A program made the position numbers and the translations under genes. Shown here in pieces: positions 10,691 to 20,639 of a DNA stretch of 64,000 nucleotides (positions within the stretch are counted from its first letter, which is position 1; each line of letters opens with the position of its first letter). The DNA comes from Maratus speciosus. Its lineage: Eukaryota > Arthropoda > Arachnida > Araneae > Salticidae. The notes beneath the pieces are model-generated. The model was given only the letters and a program-made list of their open reading frames with translations, ran no database searches and had not been told where the DNA came from. Location: assembly GCA_963932465.1 (NCBI GenBank), contig OZ010791.1:323078283-323142282 (forward strand), in the 5' to 3' direction.

Positions 10691-11397
10691 TAGGCAGGTA
10701 GAAGGGATAAAAATAAGCAGACTTCGTATAGGAATGTGGGTGCAGAAATGCGGCGTTGAAGCAGTAGAGGGCGCTGTTACTTTCGGTGGATGAATGCGCT
10801 CCACTAGCTTGAATCGTCATTCCCTCCTCGGATTTCGAGTAACAGGCATCATTACACCAATGCGAAGGTTGCCGACATGCATTTTATGTATGGGGTTAAG
10901 CAAGGAAATGGTTCACACCCAACGCACGTCCAACAGCTTTTGAGCTTGTCGAAGGACTATCCTCTAATGTGCGTAATACTGCTTCTTACACTGCAGAAAT
11001 TCTGCGATATCTTACAGTGCCGTTATCACGCCTGGAAGCATAAAACGATCCACTCGCGCACAACTCCTAATGAAGACGCTCAAATGTTTGGTGATCCAGC
11101 AGAATCCTACTCCGGGAATCGTGCAATCTAAATCCTTTGAGCAGCCAATCCATTTCCTTGCGCAATCTCATACATGAAATGCACTCCGCATTGGTGTAAT
11201 AATCCATGTTGCTCAAAATCCACGCGGGAAATGATGATTCAAGCCAAGGGAGAGCGAGCATTCATCCGCCGTATGAAACAGCACCCTATACTGCCTCAAC
11301 ACTGCATTTCCGTACCATCATTCCTATACGAAATCTGCTTATTTAGGTCCTCTCTACCTGCCTTTACATTTTTGACATTTAATTCTGAACCACCCTG
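10691..11397. mobile_element. Internally deleted DUF4817/mariner-like element with coding TIRs
   Basis: The left arm (from GGCAGGTAGAAGGG, 10691-10930) and right arm (11174-11397, ending CCACCCTG) are inverted copies of about 230 bp. Unusually each arm includes the start of the transposase frame (YTNA..ADMHFMYG-like on the plus strand; MDYYTNAE on the minus strand), so the element is a head-to-head foldback of transposon 5' ends. The left tip is missing through the deletion described for unit 2. The right flank is CA in place of TA. Confidence 0.7.
10920..11207 (-). pseudogene. DUF4817-type transposase N-terminus, broken
   Basis: From an ATG at 11207 the minus strand reads MDYYTNAE, then after frameshifts HFMYEIAQGN, then DHQTFERLH and further on RYRRISAV-EAVLRTLEDSP. 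This order (YTN-E, MHFMYG-A-GN, HQTF--LH, then a second helix-turn-helix beginning R-PAVEE-VL) is the N-terminal DNA-binding half of arthropod mariner-like proteins with DUF4817. Several stops and frameshifts are present and the catalytic half is absent. It cannot encode a working protein. Confidence 0.6.
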
Positions 11398-11399
11398 CA

Positions 11400-13595
11400 T
11401 ATGTCCTTATTTAACAGACACTGTCCCACTTTTTTAGTTTTCGGTTCCGCTTTTTGTGACACTTGACTTAGCAACACTAACGGTCACTGAACCTCGCCTC
11501 CGTGAAATGCTAGTCCTGCTCATTTATTTCCAATATCTAACAATATTACAGAGTTAAATATTTTGTCTTGTCTTTTCGATTGCCAATTAAATACTGATTT
11601 AACCATTAAAATCTCATTTTATAAATTCTGTAGGAACTAAGTGTTTTTTTCTATTGGTTTTGTGCGAATTTATATTAATTCAATCCTTTTTGTTTTCTGC
11701 AATACATTCAATATGTACTTGTTACTAATATTTATAGTATAACGTAATGGTTACACAAATTTGGATTTTGGAATGAAAACTGCACAAACTACTTTTGTTT
11801 ATGAATCTGATTTAAAAAAGAAAAACTTACTCAAAGAGTTGTTACCATCCCTTTTTTTCATTTAATAACTGATTCATTAGATTTTCTTTTTTCTATTTTT
11901 CTTTTAGTAATTTTTTTCAAAGAATCTATTTAATGAATCAGCATGCAGTTATCTTAATTAGCTTATGGATTTAATTTGGTTTAAATCAGTTGAAGACTTT
12001 CAGCTTTATCCAACAATATTTTATCGAAATAAATAGTGAAACTAAATAAAAATTTTACATTCCTGTTGCTAAAAATGAATTTCTGATAGAAAACTTAAAT
12101 TAATAGATAGAAATTTAAATTAGTTTCATATTTAAAAGTTTCCTTCTTCTTAGATATTCAATAGAAAAATATATTTTAAAAAAAGTAACAATCTTTGACT
12201 GTTTTAAATGCATTTTATAGAAAAAATATGTAAAAGATCCAATTATTTCGAAAGTTATTATTCCTTGCCTGTAACAATTTGTTAAAATATAGCTAAAAAC
12301 AACTTAATCATTTTCATCCAAGTGTGTTTTTGACACAAGTTGAAAATCTTCAAACTTTCAACATAAATTTTAGTATTTTTTTCAGAATGTACAAGTTAGT
12401 TATTCTATATGAATAATCTAATTTTTAGATTTTTTTTAGCTTAAAAAAAATATGTTTTTAAGTGACAAACCTAAAATTTTCATCATTTAGAAAATAACTA
12501 AAATATCTTAATTTGCGAAGTATTTATAATACTTTATCTTTTTTGTATAAAGGTTCAAAATTATCACATGACTTAACAACTTAATACAATTTCTTCGAAA
12601 TCATCTTTAAAAGTATTATTTTAATTGAGTTTAAGACTGTGAATATTTAAATTTACAGAATTGATATTTTTCAAAAATTGTCTATATTATTTCTGAGGTC
12701 TACATCTATTTTTCTATGTATATATAAAACGTACATCGAGGAGTGAGGCATCATGCAAAAGCTTTATGAACAGGCTGTTGACAAAGTGCGCTCACATTTT
12801 GTTAAAACGCGTTGTTTGATTTATAATTGCATTCAAATAAAAATTAATAATAAAACATATTATCAAATAATCTTACTAACTGCAGTGCTAAGGCCTTGCA
12901 CCAGGTCACTAGTCCGATTAAGACTAATGAAAAATAACGCTAATTTGATTGGATTTTGTATTTAAATTTAAAATTTATATCTTAATTTTAGTTTAAAAAT
13001 CTTCCTTTTACAAATTTTTTTATTTGATACATTTTGTAAACATTTTATCTGGAATATAGGAATTTAAATAAATAAACAAAAATTATTCGTTGCATTCACA
13101 TTTGAAAAAAATAAGTCACTTTTCAATTCTTGAAATAATTTGATATTCTGAATTTCCGTATACTGGGTCTTCATCAGATAGTTATTTCAAAACAGACCAT
13201 TGAAACTATTCCAATGACTCTACTTTTTGAAAATTCATTTTTATTCTACATTGGAACTCAATACTTTGAACTCATTTACATTTTAATCATTAATATTTAA
13301 AACTGTCAAATCTGATTGTTTCTCTGCCTGTTTTTCGTGCTATAAATTGCAATAATTTCTTCTGATTGCTATTAAATTACGATTTTTTTTACATTCTTTG
13401 TTAATGTATCCTACTTTTTAAAAAATATTACACAATTCCAATATATTATTATCCATGCTGTTACGAATGCTCAAGTTCAATGATTTCTTTTATTTATTTT
13501 TCAAAGAGGCGCTTCCTCAAAGAGAGTGTTTATGCGGTTGAAGGGAATATTAGTTATCCCATTTTGTTTTTTTTTAAAAAAACGTGTATGTTTTA
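11400..13595. other. AT-rich non-coding sequence
   Basis: No gene, RNA or bounded repeat is recognised in these 2.2 kb. It is one of the most AT-rich and lowest-complexity stretches of the window. A 70-codon frame at 12753 has no recognisable features. Confidence 0.5.
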
Positions 13596-13599
13596 TTAA

Positions 13600-13808
13600 C
13601 CCTTTATCGGGTAATGGGAATACATTTCCCAAGTAATTTTTATTGAAAACTAGTTAATTCACACAGGAATTTTTAGTGAAGTATTTTGTTTTTATAATGC
13701 ACGTGGTGAAAAAACTGCATTTTATTTTCAAATCAATTTATTAATAGATTCTGGAGGCAGTGAATCTTTACAACATTTCAGCCACAGGATGACTTACCCG
13801 GTAAAGGG
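13600..13808. mobile_element. piggyBac-like MITE with TTAA target site
   Basis: A 209-bp non-coding element with 15-bp inverted ends: CCCTTTATCGGGTAA on the left, inverse of CCCTTTACCGGGTAA on the right (14 of 15 match). TTAA flanks it exactly (13596-13599 and 13809-13812). CCCTTT-type ends with TTAA duplication are the hallmark of piggyBac superfamily elements. Confidence 0.85.
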
Positions 13809-14038
13809 TTAATGATACTGGCATTCTTTTTATTTTTTCTAAGTATAATATTCCTTATACGTATATAAAGTACGATAAAATTAATCCAGAACGTAAACGA
13901 TTCTCTCTTGAAAATTTACACAGGTAATCTCATTGTTATTGCCGTAAATTCTTGCAAAGAAAATCGATTCTATCATTCGAAATTCTTTTTCTTTCTTACT
14001 TGACTTAAGTAGTTATCATGGAGATTATAAAATCTATA

Positions 14039-14863
14039 CAGGGTGTTGTCAAATTCGACCGATAAATTAAGAGAGGTGATAGTAGGCATCAAGAGGATGA
14101 AAAATTGTCATAGAATATGGGGTTTCAAACCAATTAATTTACAAATACAAGGCGTTTCATACAAAATTAATCATGGAGATCATGGAATATATTTTCATGG
14201 AATTTAATTTCAATTCATTTTCATGGAATATATCATGGAGATTATAAAATCTATACAGGGTATAGCCGAATTCAACCGATAAATTAAGAAAGGTGATAGT
14301 AGGCATCAAGAGGATAAAAAAATTGTCATAGAATATGGGGTTTCAAACCAATTAATTTACAAATACAAGGCGTTTCATACAAAATTAACTTGGAACGACT
14401 GTAATAATTTTGAGAAAAAGAAAACATTGCAATGAAAATGGAACGATGTGTACCTTGTTTTGCGTGAAATGTTATAACGTTGTGTATAATGTTATCACTA
14501 AAAGTTCTGAAAAAACAGGGTGCTCAAGAAATCGATGATACCGTATGAACTGGTAATAGCAGCCCAAAATGTGGAGCGTGAAGTGCATACTGCTGGCGCG
14601 CATAATGGAAACTTCCAACACTTTTTCTTATATTATCAAATTTAGAATAAGTATGACAATCTATTAAAAGTCTTATTATAATATACTTGTTTTCTGAAAG
14701 ATATTAAAGTCAACCCAAATTGAGTTGAACCAAACAGAGTAGAACACCCTGTATTATTGATTAATTACGTGATTTGCGATCCCATGTTCTATGGTAATTT
14801 TTCATCCATTTTATGCCTACGTATACCCATCTGAATTTGTCGGTCTTATTCAGCAACACTCTG
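14039..14863. mobile_element. CAGGGTGTTG-ended TIR element with duplicated left end
   Basis: The left terminus (CAGGGTGTTGTCAAATTCGA, after TA at 14037-14038) matches the inverted right terminus (ending ..CAACACTCTG, TA at 14864-14865) over about 110 bp with moderate identity. The left terminal region is repeated in direct orientation at 14256 (CAGGGTATAGCCGAATTCAA), a ~217-bp tandem duplication. A further inverted terminus (AGAACACCCTG, ending 14751) lies inside the right end, suggesting a nested related element. The short centre (about 14400-14640) has no recognisable coding capacity. Confidence 0.7.
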
Positions 14864-14865
14864 TA

Positions 14866-16692
14866 GAAGTCATTATTATAAGGTTTATGATAGTTACTTA
14901 CCTGTGTATTTGTTTGATCGAATCGTGAACTTTTACCTCTTTCTTACCAATCTCTGTGCGTTAGTTAAACCGTTAAACGTCTTCTAACACTGTCCAAGCA
15001 ATTGAACTGATCCTCTGTGTAAGACAATATTGAATTAGCTAATTGCGTGTAAAACATAATATGTTTTCTTTGGTTGGAAGGAGTGCCTGCTTCTGATATC
15101 TCATTCGTGTTTAACAGTTCTCGCAGTACCCTATTTCGATGAATGCCAGAGATCAAGCACAGTGAGGATTATGATTAAAAAAAGAAAAAAAAAAGACTAA
15201 AGCAAACAATTTGGATGCTACTGAGAAAGGGAGAGGAGGGGTGGGGTGAATACGATTGCTTTTAGAAAAGGACAATATTCAGTGCCTGTCTGACTTGATA
15301 ATGAAGAAATGAACTAACTTTTGATGAAATTTATAAACCCATATGTAATCTTGACACGCCCTCAAAATTGTAAAGTTCCGTAGATCCTATTTTCTTACAA
15401 TTGTGCAAAAGCAGCTGTGCGATATTGTAGTCATTATAGGGGATGCAAAACTTTCTCACTAAATTATGCATCTACAATAAGACATTAAGTTTATACTGTT
15501 AAATTTGATTACGATTTTTTCAATGGAATGAATGACATCACGAGATAAACAAACTACATGTAATGGGAACTAAAAGCAGTTTTCTGATAGTGCCAATCGC
15601 ATCATCAAAAAGAATGTTTTATTGCACAAATATTATGTGTAAAATCATTGATTGTATTATTATGAGTCGAATGACCTTAATACTTTTGCACAGTTTTGTA
15701 CTAATTTTACAGTTTATTGAGAAAAGAATTGGACTACGAAAACAATTATTTCTAAAAAGAAATTTCAAGTTTCACACTAATTTTTTTTTCGAATTTTGGC
15801 AGAAAAAATATTCTTCCTTATTTTCTTAAAACACTAAAAACATTATACTTTAAATTATTGCATTCATCTATTTATTAATTATTATCAGAAAGTTCAGAAA
15901 TGCCTTTATGTATGGATCCTTATAATGTAAATGTTAGGAGGTTAATTATGTTACCTTTCTGAACAATAATTATTGCTTCATGAAAGATAATAATGTGGAA
16001 TTTAATGCAAAACAAAAGAATTAGTTTTGTGTGATAATTTTATTACGTGACAAAAGCCTTTACAACCATTTTTTATCATGGAGAAATTCCGGAAGTTTCC
16101 ATGAAAAGCGGAACAGGAAGCGGAGGTTATTTTAACCTGCTATTTTTATGTTTGTGAGGAAACTGTATTGAAAGTGTTCACTGCCGCGTAAATTTTTGAA
16201 TTATTCAACGACAGCCGTTGCCACAGTGCGTTTGCTCAATAAATTTCATCTTAGAATACAATGAGTTATCCCGAGTTCTTCATGTATGCATTTATTCCCG
16301 AAAAAACACTGCAAATAGATGTTTTTTAAAAATCATTCTGAAAAATTTTTAAGAATGATTTTCAAATCGACTTTTTTACATTGATTTATCATTAAAAGCA
16401 CGCTAGTAACTGGTGGGATTTTTTACAACGCTAACTGAATTTAATCTAAATTGACTGTAATGTTGAAGTAAGTTTTGTCTGTCATATTTTTTAGTAAAAT
16501 TATTAACTTTACTTCATCTACACTGTTGAAAATTTGAGTTCAAAGTTAAATCGTTTTAAAACGAAATTAAATAAACTGCAATACCGTACTTTTTAAATTT
16601 CAAAAAATCCTCCTTCAAGGTCCGACATCCAAAATGATTTCAACAATGAATTGAAGTTATTTAAAATGGCAATCAGCACAAATAGTTCTATG
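14866..16692. other. AT-rich non-coding sequence
   Basis: No gene or bounded repeat is recognised. There is a purine-rich stretch (about 15177-15245). The 63-codon (14965) and 88-codon (15563) frames are not supported. Confidence 0.5.
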
Positions 16693-16694
16693 TA

Positions 16695-18372
16695 GGGGAG
16701 ACCTGGGCAAGTTTTCCAACTTTTTAGATTTTTATTTTTGTATTTTTTATTTTTAACTATTTTGATATATACAGGATATCATTGTATTCCCTAGACCTTC
16801 CTGTACAAACTGGCACAATTATCTTTCAAAAAACTAAATATACTTTTTCACAAAAAAATAGTTAAGTCTAATCATGTTACGTTGGAAAATGTGCCCCGTA
16901 TGTGGGGCAAGTTTTCCAGCCTACGAAAAATGGTCAGGGGCAAGTTTTCCAACTACACTTTAAATGGTAAAACATCGGTAATAAATCTTGCTTGTTAATT
17001 AATAAGTATTTTTTATTGTGAACTAAATGCTCAGTAACATAACAGTAACATAAAAAACAGTTTTAATCCATTTTACATTTAAAGACGAAGGTCCAAACAG
17101 CTCCCTGGCCGGAATTGGATTTTTTTTTTTCTCGCCCCTTTCTTTTGGAGTTTCCTTTTTTTTAGATGAATCTTTTTTTCCATTTTCAGTTGATTTTTAA
17201 CAGGAGAATCAGTATGTACAATACTTCCTATTTTTTTTCCCACGCCGTTTGCCTGCTTAGTGCAGCTTTCGCAAAAGTATTAACTTCTTCTGGTGTAGGC
17301 AAAGCTTGTTTGCATGTAGAAGGCACGCTTTTTTCATAAGCAATAGGGAAATTTTGAGTAGAACTTAAGGAACAGCTTCTTTGGAAATGCTAGCCTGCGT
17401 TGGTGTAGAATGATTAGATGCTTTCGGTGTTGTTTTGATTCTGCGGAGGGGGGGGGGTGATTATTGAGGAAAGTTTCAAATCTTTTCAGGATTGTTGGTG
17501 CTTTTAAGATTTGGTGCAGCAGGAGCAGGCCTGTCAGAAAAGTAGGATGGCGTAAAAGCAGAGTCTGTAAATATTTCAGGATTCAGTATGAAAATTCTCT
17601 AACGTTTAAAACCCGCCATAATATTAACTGTGGATTAATGCCAGTGGAGCGGCTCTAAGCACGGTTAATTTGCTTTTTGAGAGGTTCATACTCACTGCGA
17701 TCTCAGTGTCCTAGCTTATGACTATAAAGGCATAATTAACATAAAATGATTAAATGAACCAATTTTAGAAAAAAATGACATTTTATTATATTTTTTAATT
17801 TACCTTGTTTTTTATATTGATAGTTTTACTTAAATGACTAAATGATCAAACGGGTTCGTAGTATATATGGTTGTTTGGCCGATTTTACAACACAATAAAT
17901 ACATATTTGATACAATAAAACTAGCTGATTTAGGAGGGGGGAGGTTTTCAAACGAGAAACATGTTGAAAAACATGCCCCGTATGTTGTTGGAAAACCTGC
18001 CCCGACGCCATATTTGAACTTTTACGCTACCTGGACCAATACCGGTGTAAGTTATTTGGAAAACAAACGCATAGTTACCTGAAGAAAGAAACCCTTTTTT
18101 AGTGTATGCAATATCAAAACAGTAAGTTTAACGCTAGTACGTTTTTTGTACGTTTTAATGAAGACCTAAAATTTTACTCACCGCTAATAAAATGAAAAAA
18201 AAACAGCTCTCCAGACGAAGTGACAGCAGCTATTAAGCTATAACTTTTGTAGATGTTGTGTAAGATGTTGCCATTTCAGCCAGTTCATTCGCTAGCGTCA
18301 CCTAGCTGCTCATTTAAAAACTAAAGCGAGCTGGAAAACTTGCCCCTATGGAAAATGTGCCCCGGTCTCCCC
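16695..18372. mobile_element. Tigger/pogo-like element, 1.68 kb, with subterminal repeats
   Basis: Bounded by GGGGAGACC and GGTCTCCCC with TA at 16693-16694 and 18373-18374. Short repeats of GGGGCAAGTTTTCCA type occur near both ends in both orientations: about 16704, 16894, 16913 and 16937 on the left; 17960, 17988, 18331 and 18350 on the right. Such arrays are typical transposase-binding sites. The interior holds a decayed minus-strand reading frame (17100-17460). Size and TA target fit a pogo/Tigger-type element. The catalytic domain is missing or unrecognisable. Confidence 0.65.
17100..17460 (-). pseudogene. Decayed transposase C-terminal tail (Tigger-like, tentative)
   Basis: Across frames the minus strand reads ASISKEAVP, then TQNFPIAYEKSVPS and ALPTPEEVNTFAKAALSRQT, then IGSIVHTDSPVKNQLKMEKK followed by a Lys-rich tail. 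A basic tail after an 'ILTDTPVK'-like motif is characteristic of Tigger/Jerky-type transposase C-termini. Stops and at least two frameshifts separate the pieces. Family assignment is inference from this motif and the host element; the DDE core is not seen. Confidence 0.4.
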
Positions 18373-18396
18373 TACAGATAACACTGAACAGCAGTG

Positions 18397-19495
18397 GTTT
18401 TGTCTTAGAACTAAAATTAGTTGACTCTAGATCAGTTTTTGGCGCTGATTCCGAATAAGCTTTCCGTTTATCTCTAGGTGGTCTAGGTTTTGAGAAATTT
18501 GCATATTTAAATTTATGCAAATTTAAGCTTTTTTGTGCTATTTTATGCAAATTTTAGATACAATATATGTCACATCTAATTACATTTTTTAGATAATGAC
18601 TACTTGACTATTTGCTTCAGATAAATGTCACGATTTGCACATTTTTAACATTTATTTATCAGTTATTAAGCCTAATTTGCATATTTTTAAATGGTGTAAT
18701 GTTTACATCACTATCAACTTTAAAATAGTTGCCACATAATTGACATAATGTTTTTCTAGATTAAATTTTTATACTGATTTCAAATCTGCAGTCTGTTTTC
18801 TTATGTCTTGTCTAGTTTTTGAGTAAGATGAATTTCTACTTTTGCACCGCATTAATATACACGTTTGATATAAGATGCTTTTTAGGGGTGTGTAATTCAT
18901 TGACAAGAAGGTAAACAGGGTCAGATTCATATCAGAGACATAAACAAGCATTTATATAATCGAAAAAAAAGTAGTAAAATCTATCCTAACTAGTTGAAGC
19001 TTATCATACAAAGTATCATAAAAAACTATTTCTGGCTCTTTTGACCAAATCTAAAATTTCACTTTTTGAAAAACTAGACGTGATAGAAGAAAACTAATAC
19101 AAGATTTGAAATCAGCTCAAAAAACTGGTTTAGAAACATATTAGCGTACTCCTGCAGCAGTAATATTTGGACGTCAAGAAACATTATTAGAAAAACATGA
19201 AAAATATACAAATTAGGTACAATATTTCACAGTCACAAGTCAGTATAATCTCTGAAAAAACGTTTTTGTGAAGTAAATTAGGTAGTAATCATAACATAAA
19301 ACAAAAAACCCTGTCTGATTTTGCTTTATACCTTAAATTTGCAAATAATTGTATAAAATTTACGAAATTTGCATAAATTGCGATATGCAAATATCTCTCA
19401 AACTTGACGTGCTGGAGTAAATCTAAAACTAGATTCGGAATCAGCAGAAAAACCGCATAAAAAACAACTAATTTTTGTTTTAGGACAGAGGAAAA
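18397..19495. repeat. Inverted set of 'CTGATTCCGAAT' repeats
   Basis: Four related units share GCTGATTCCGAAT or CTGATTTCAAATCT, followed by a CTAGTTTT-type stretch and then ATTTGCATAT in the outer pair. Two face right (about 18410-18540 and 18770-18840) and two face left (about 19055-19130 and 19360-19495). Outer pairs with outer and inner with inner, making a nested inverted repeat of about 1.1 kb. No target-site duplication was found and no frame is conserved. Confidence 0.55.
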
Positions 19496-19499
19496 GTTC

Positions 19500-20457
19500 A
19501 AACTTGTTGACCAGTGAAATATGCTACTTTAGAGCGCTAGGATATACTCCTGTTTGTGTACTGATTAGAATACTCGCTGCAGATCAAAAAGTGTCAAGTT
19601 CGACGCCTAACTCAGACTCCCTTTAAATAGTCTGATTACCCCATGTTTGATTAAAAATGCCGCGAAAAGTGCCGAATCGAATAGCACAGAAAAATTATTT
19701 TACAATTCAATGTATTACCAGTTTATTTTACCTATTCTTGGTCCAACATTTTATTATTTAACTTTTCGTGGTGTAACGTCGAGTCGGACTCGATATCATC
19801 TTTCTTTGCGAAATTTGTTTCAGGCACCAGAAATAAAGAAGAGTAATATTTGCCTTATGTAATTACAGCATTTTCGAAATTATGTGGTTGAAGGTTACTT
19901 AAAAAAAAGAGTGGTGCCAACTGAATAAAATCTGTGTAAGAGACGCCGGTTGCGAAAAGGTTAATAAATCAACTTTACCGTTTATGGTTGAACATAAAAA
20001 AATATGTTTTGTATCGTTTCATCTTTTATAAAAACATAAAAAATCATGGTACAAATTTTCATCGTGCTATGTTTGCAGCTACTACAAAATCAAAATTTGG
20101 TACATTCTACGACTCAAGTTCAATAGCATATTCTAATTGAGCTTGGGTTTCGTTTCAAGCTAGTGCAACTCTATTTTAGTTCAATTGTTCTCACTAAAAA
20201 CATTCAACTTTTTTGAATGATTGTACCAGCAGATGGACGTTATATATTTTCCTGAAAGATACGTTTTATGCAAATAAAGTTCAATTTCAGTAAACATTTT
20301 TCCGCGAAAGGTAGGTAATGATTAAACTTTCCCCGAAGTCATTAAATTTAAAAGATATAGAAGAAATGGCGTTTTATGAGTCTTGATAAATAACATTAAA
20401 GAGTAATAATTTGGTGTAATTAATTTAAGTATTTGTAGAAATTGTCAACAGCAGACT
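19500..20457. other. Non-coding sequence
   Basis: No gene is recognised. A 71-codon frame at 19647 shows no domain. Confidence 0.45.
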
Positions 20458-20633
20458 AGGGTTCGTACGGGTACTGTTATTTTCAAGGCCAAATATCAGT
20501 ATTTTTTTTAATAGAAAAATAAATCGAGTTTAAACGCGCGAAATTTCACCTTATTTAAAAAGAGATTTCCTATAAGAAAATACTGGTACCGAGGAATTTC
20601 TTAGTTTAAAAATTCAAGGACCCGTACGATCCC
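20458..20633. mobile_element. Small MITE with AGGGTTCGTACGGGT ends
   Basis: 176 bp bounded by AGGGTTCGTACGGGTAC and the inverse of AGGGATCGTACGGGTCC (15 of 17 match). GCAG lies just outside on both sides but is offset, so no clean target duplication is claimed. The interior matches the truncated copy at 6100-6235. AGGG-type ends may suggest hAT, but this is uncertain. Confidence 0.65.
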
Positions 20634-20639
20634 TGCAGC

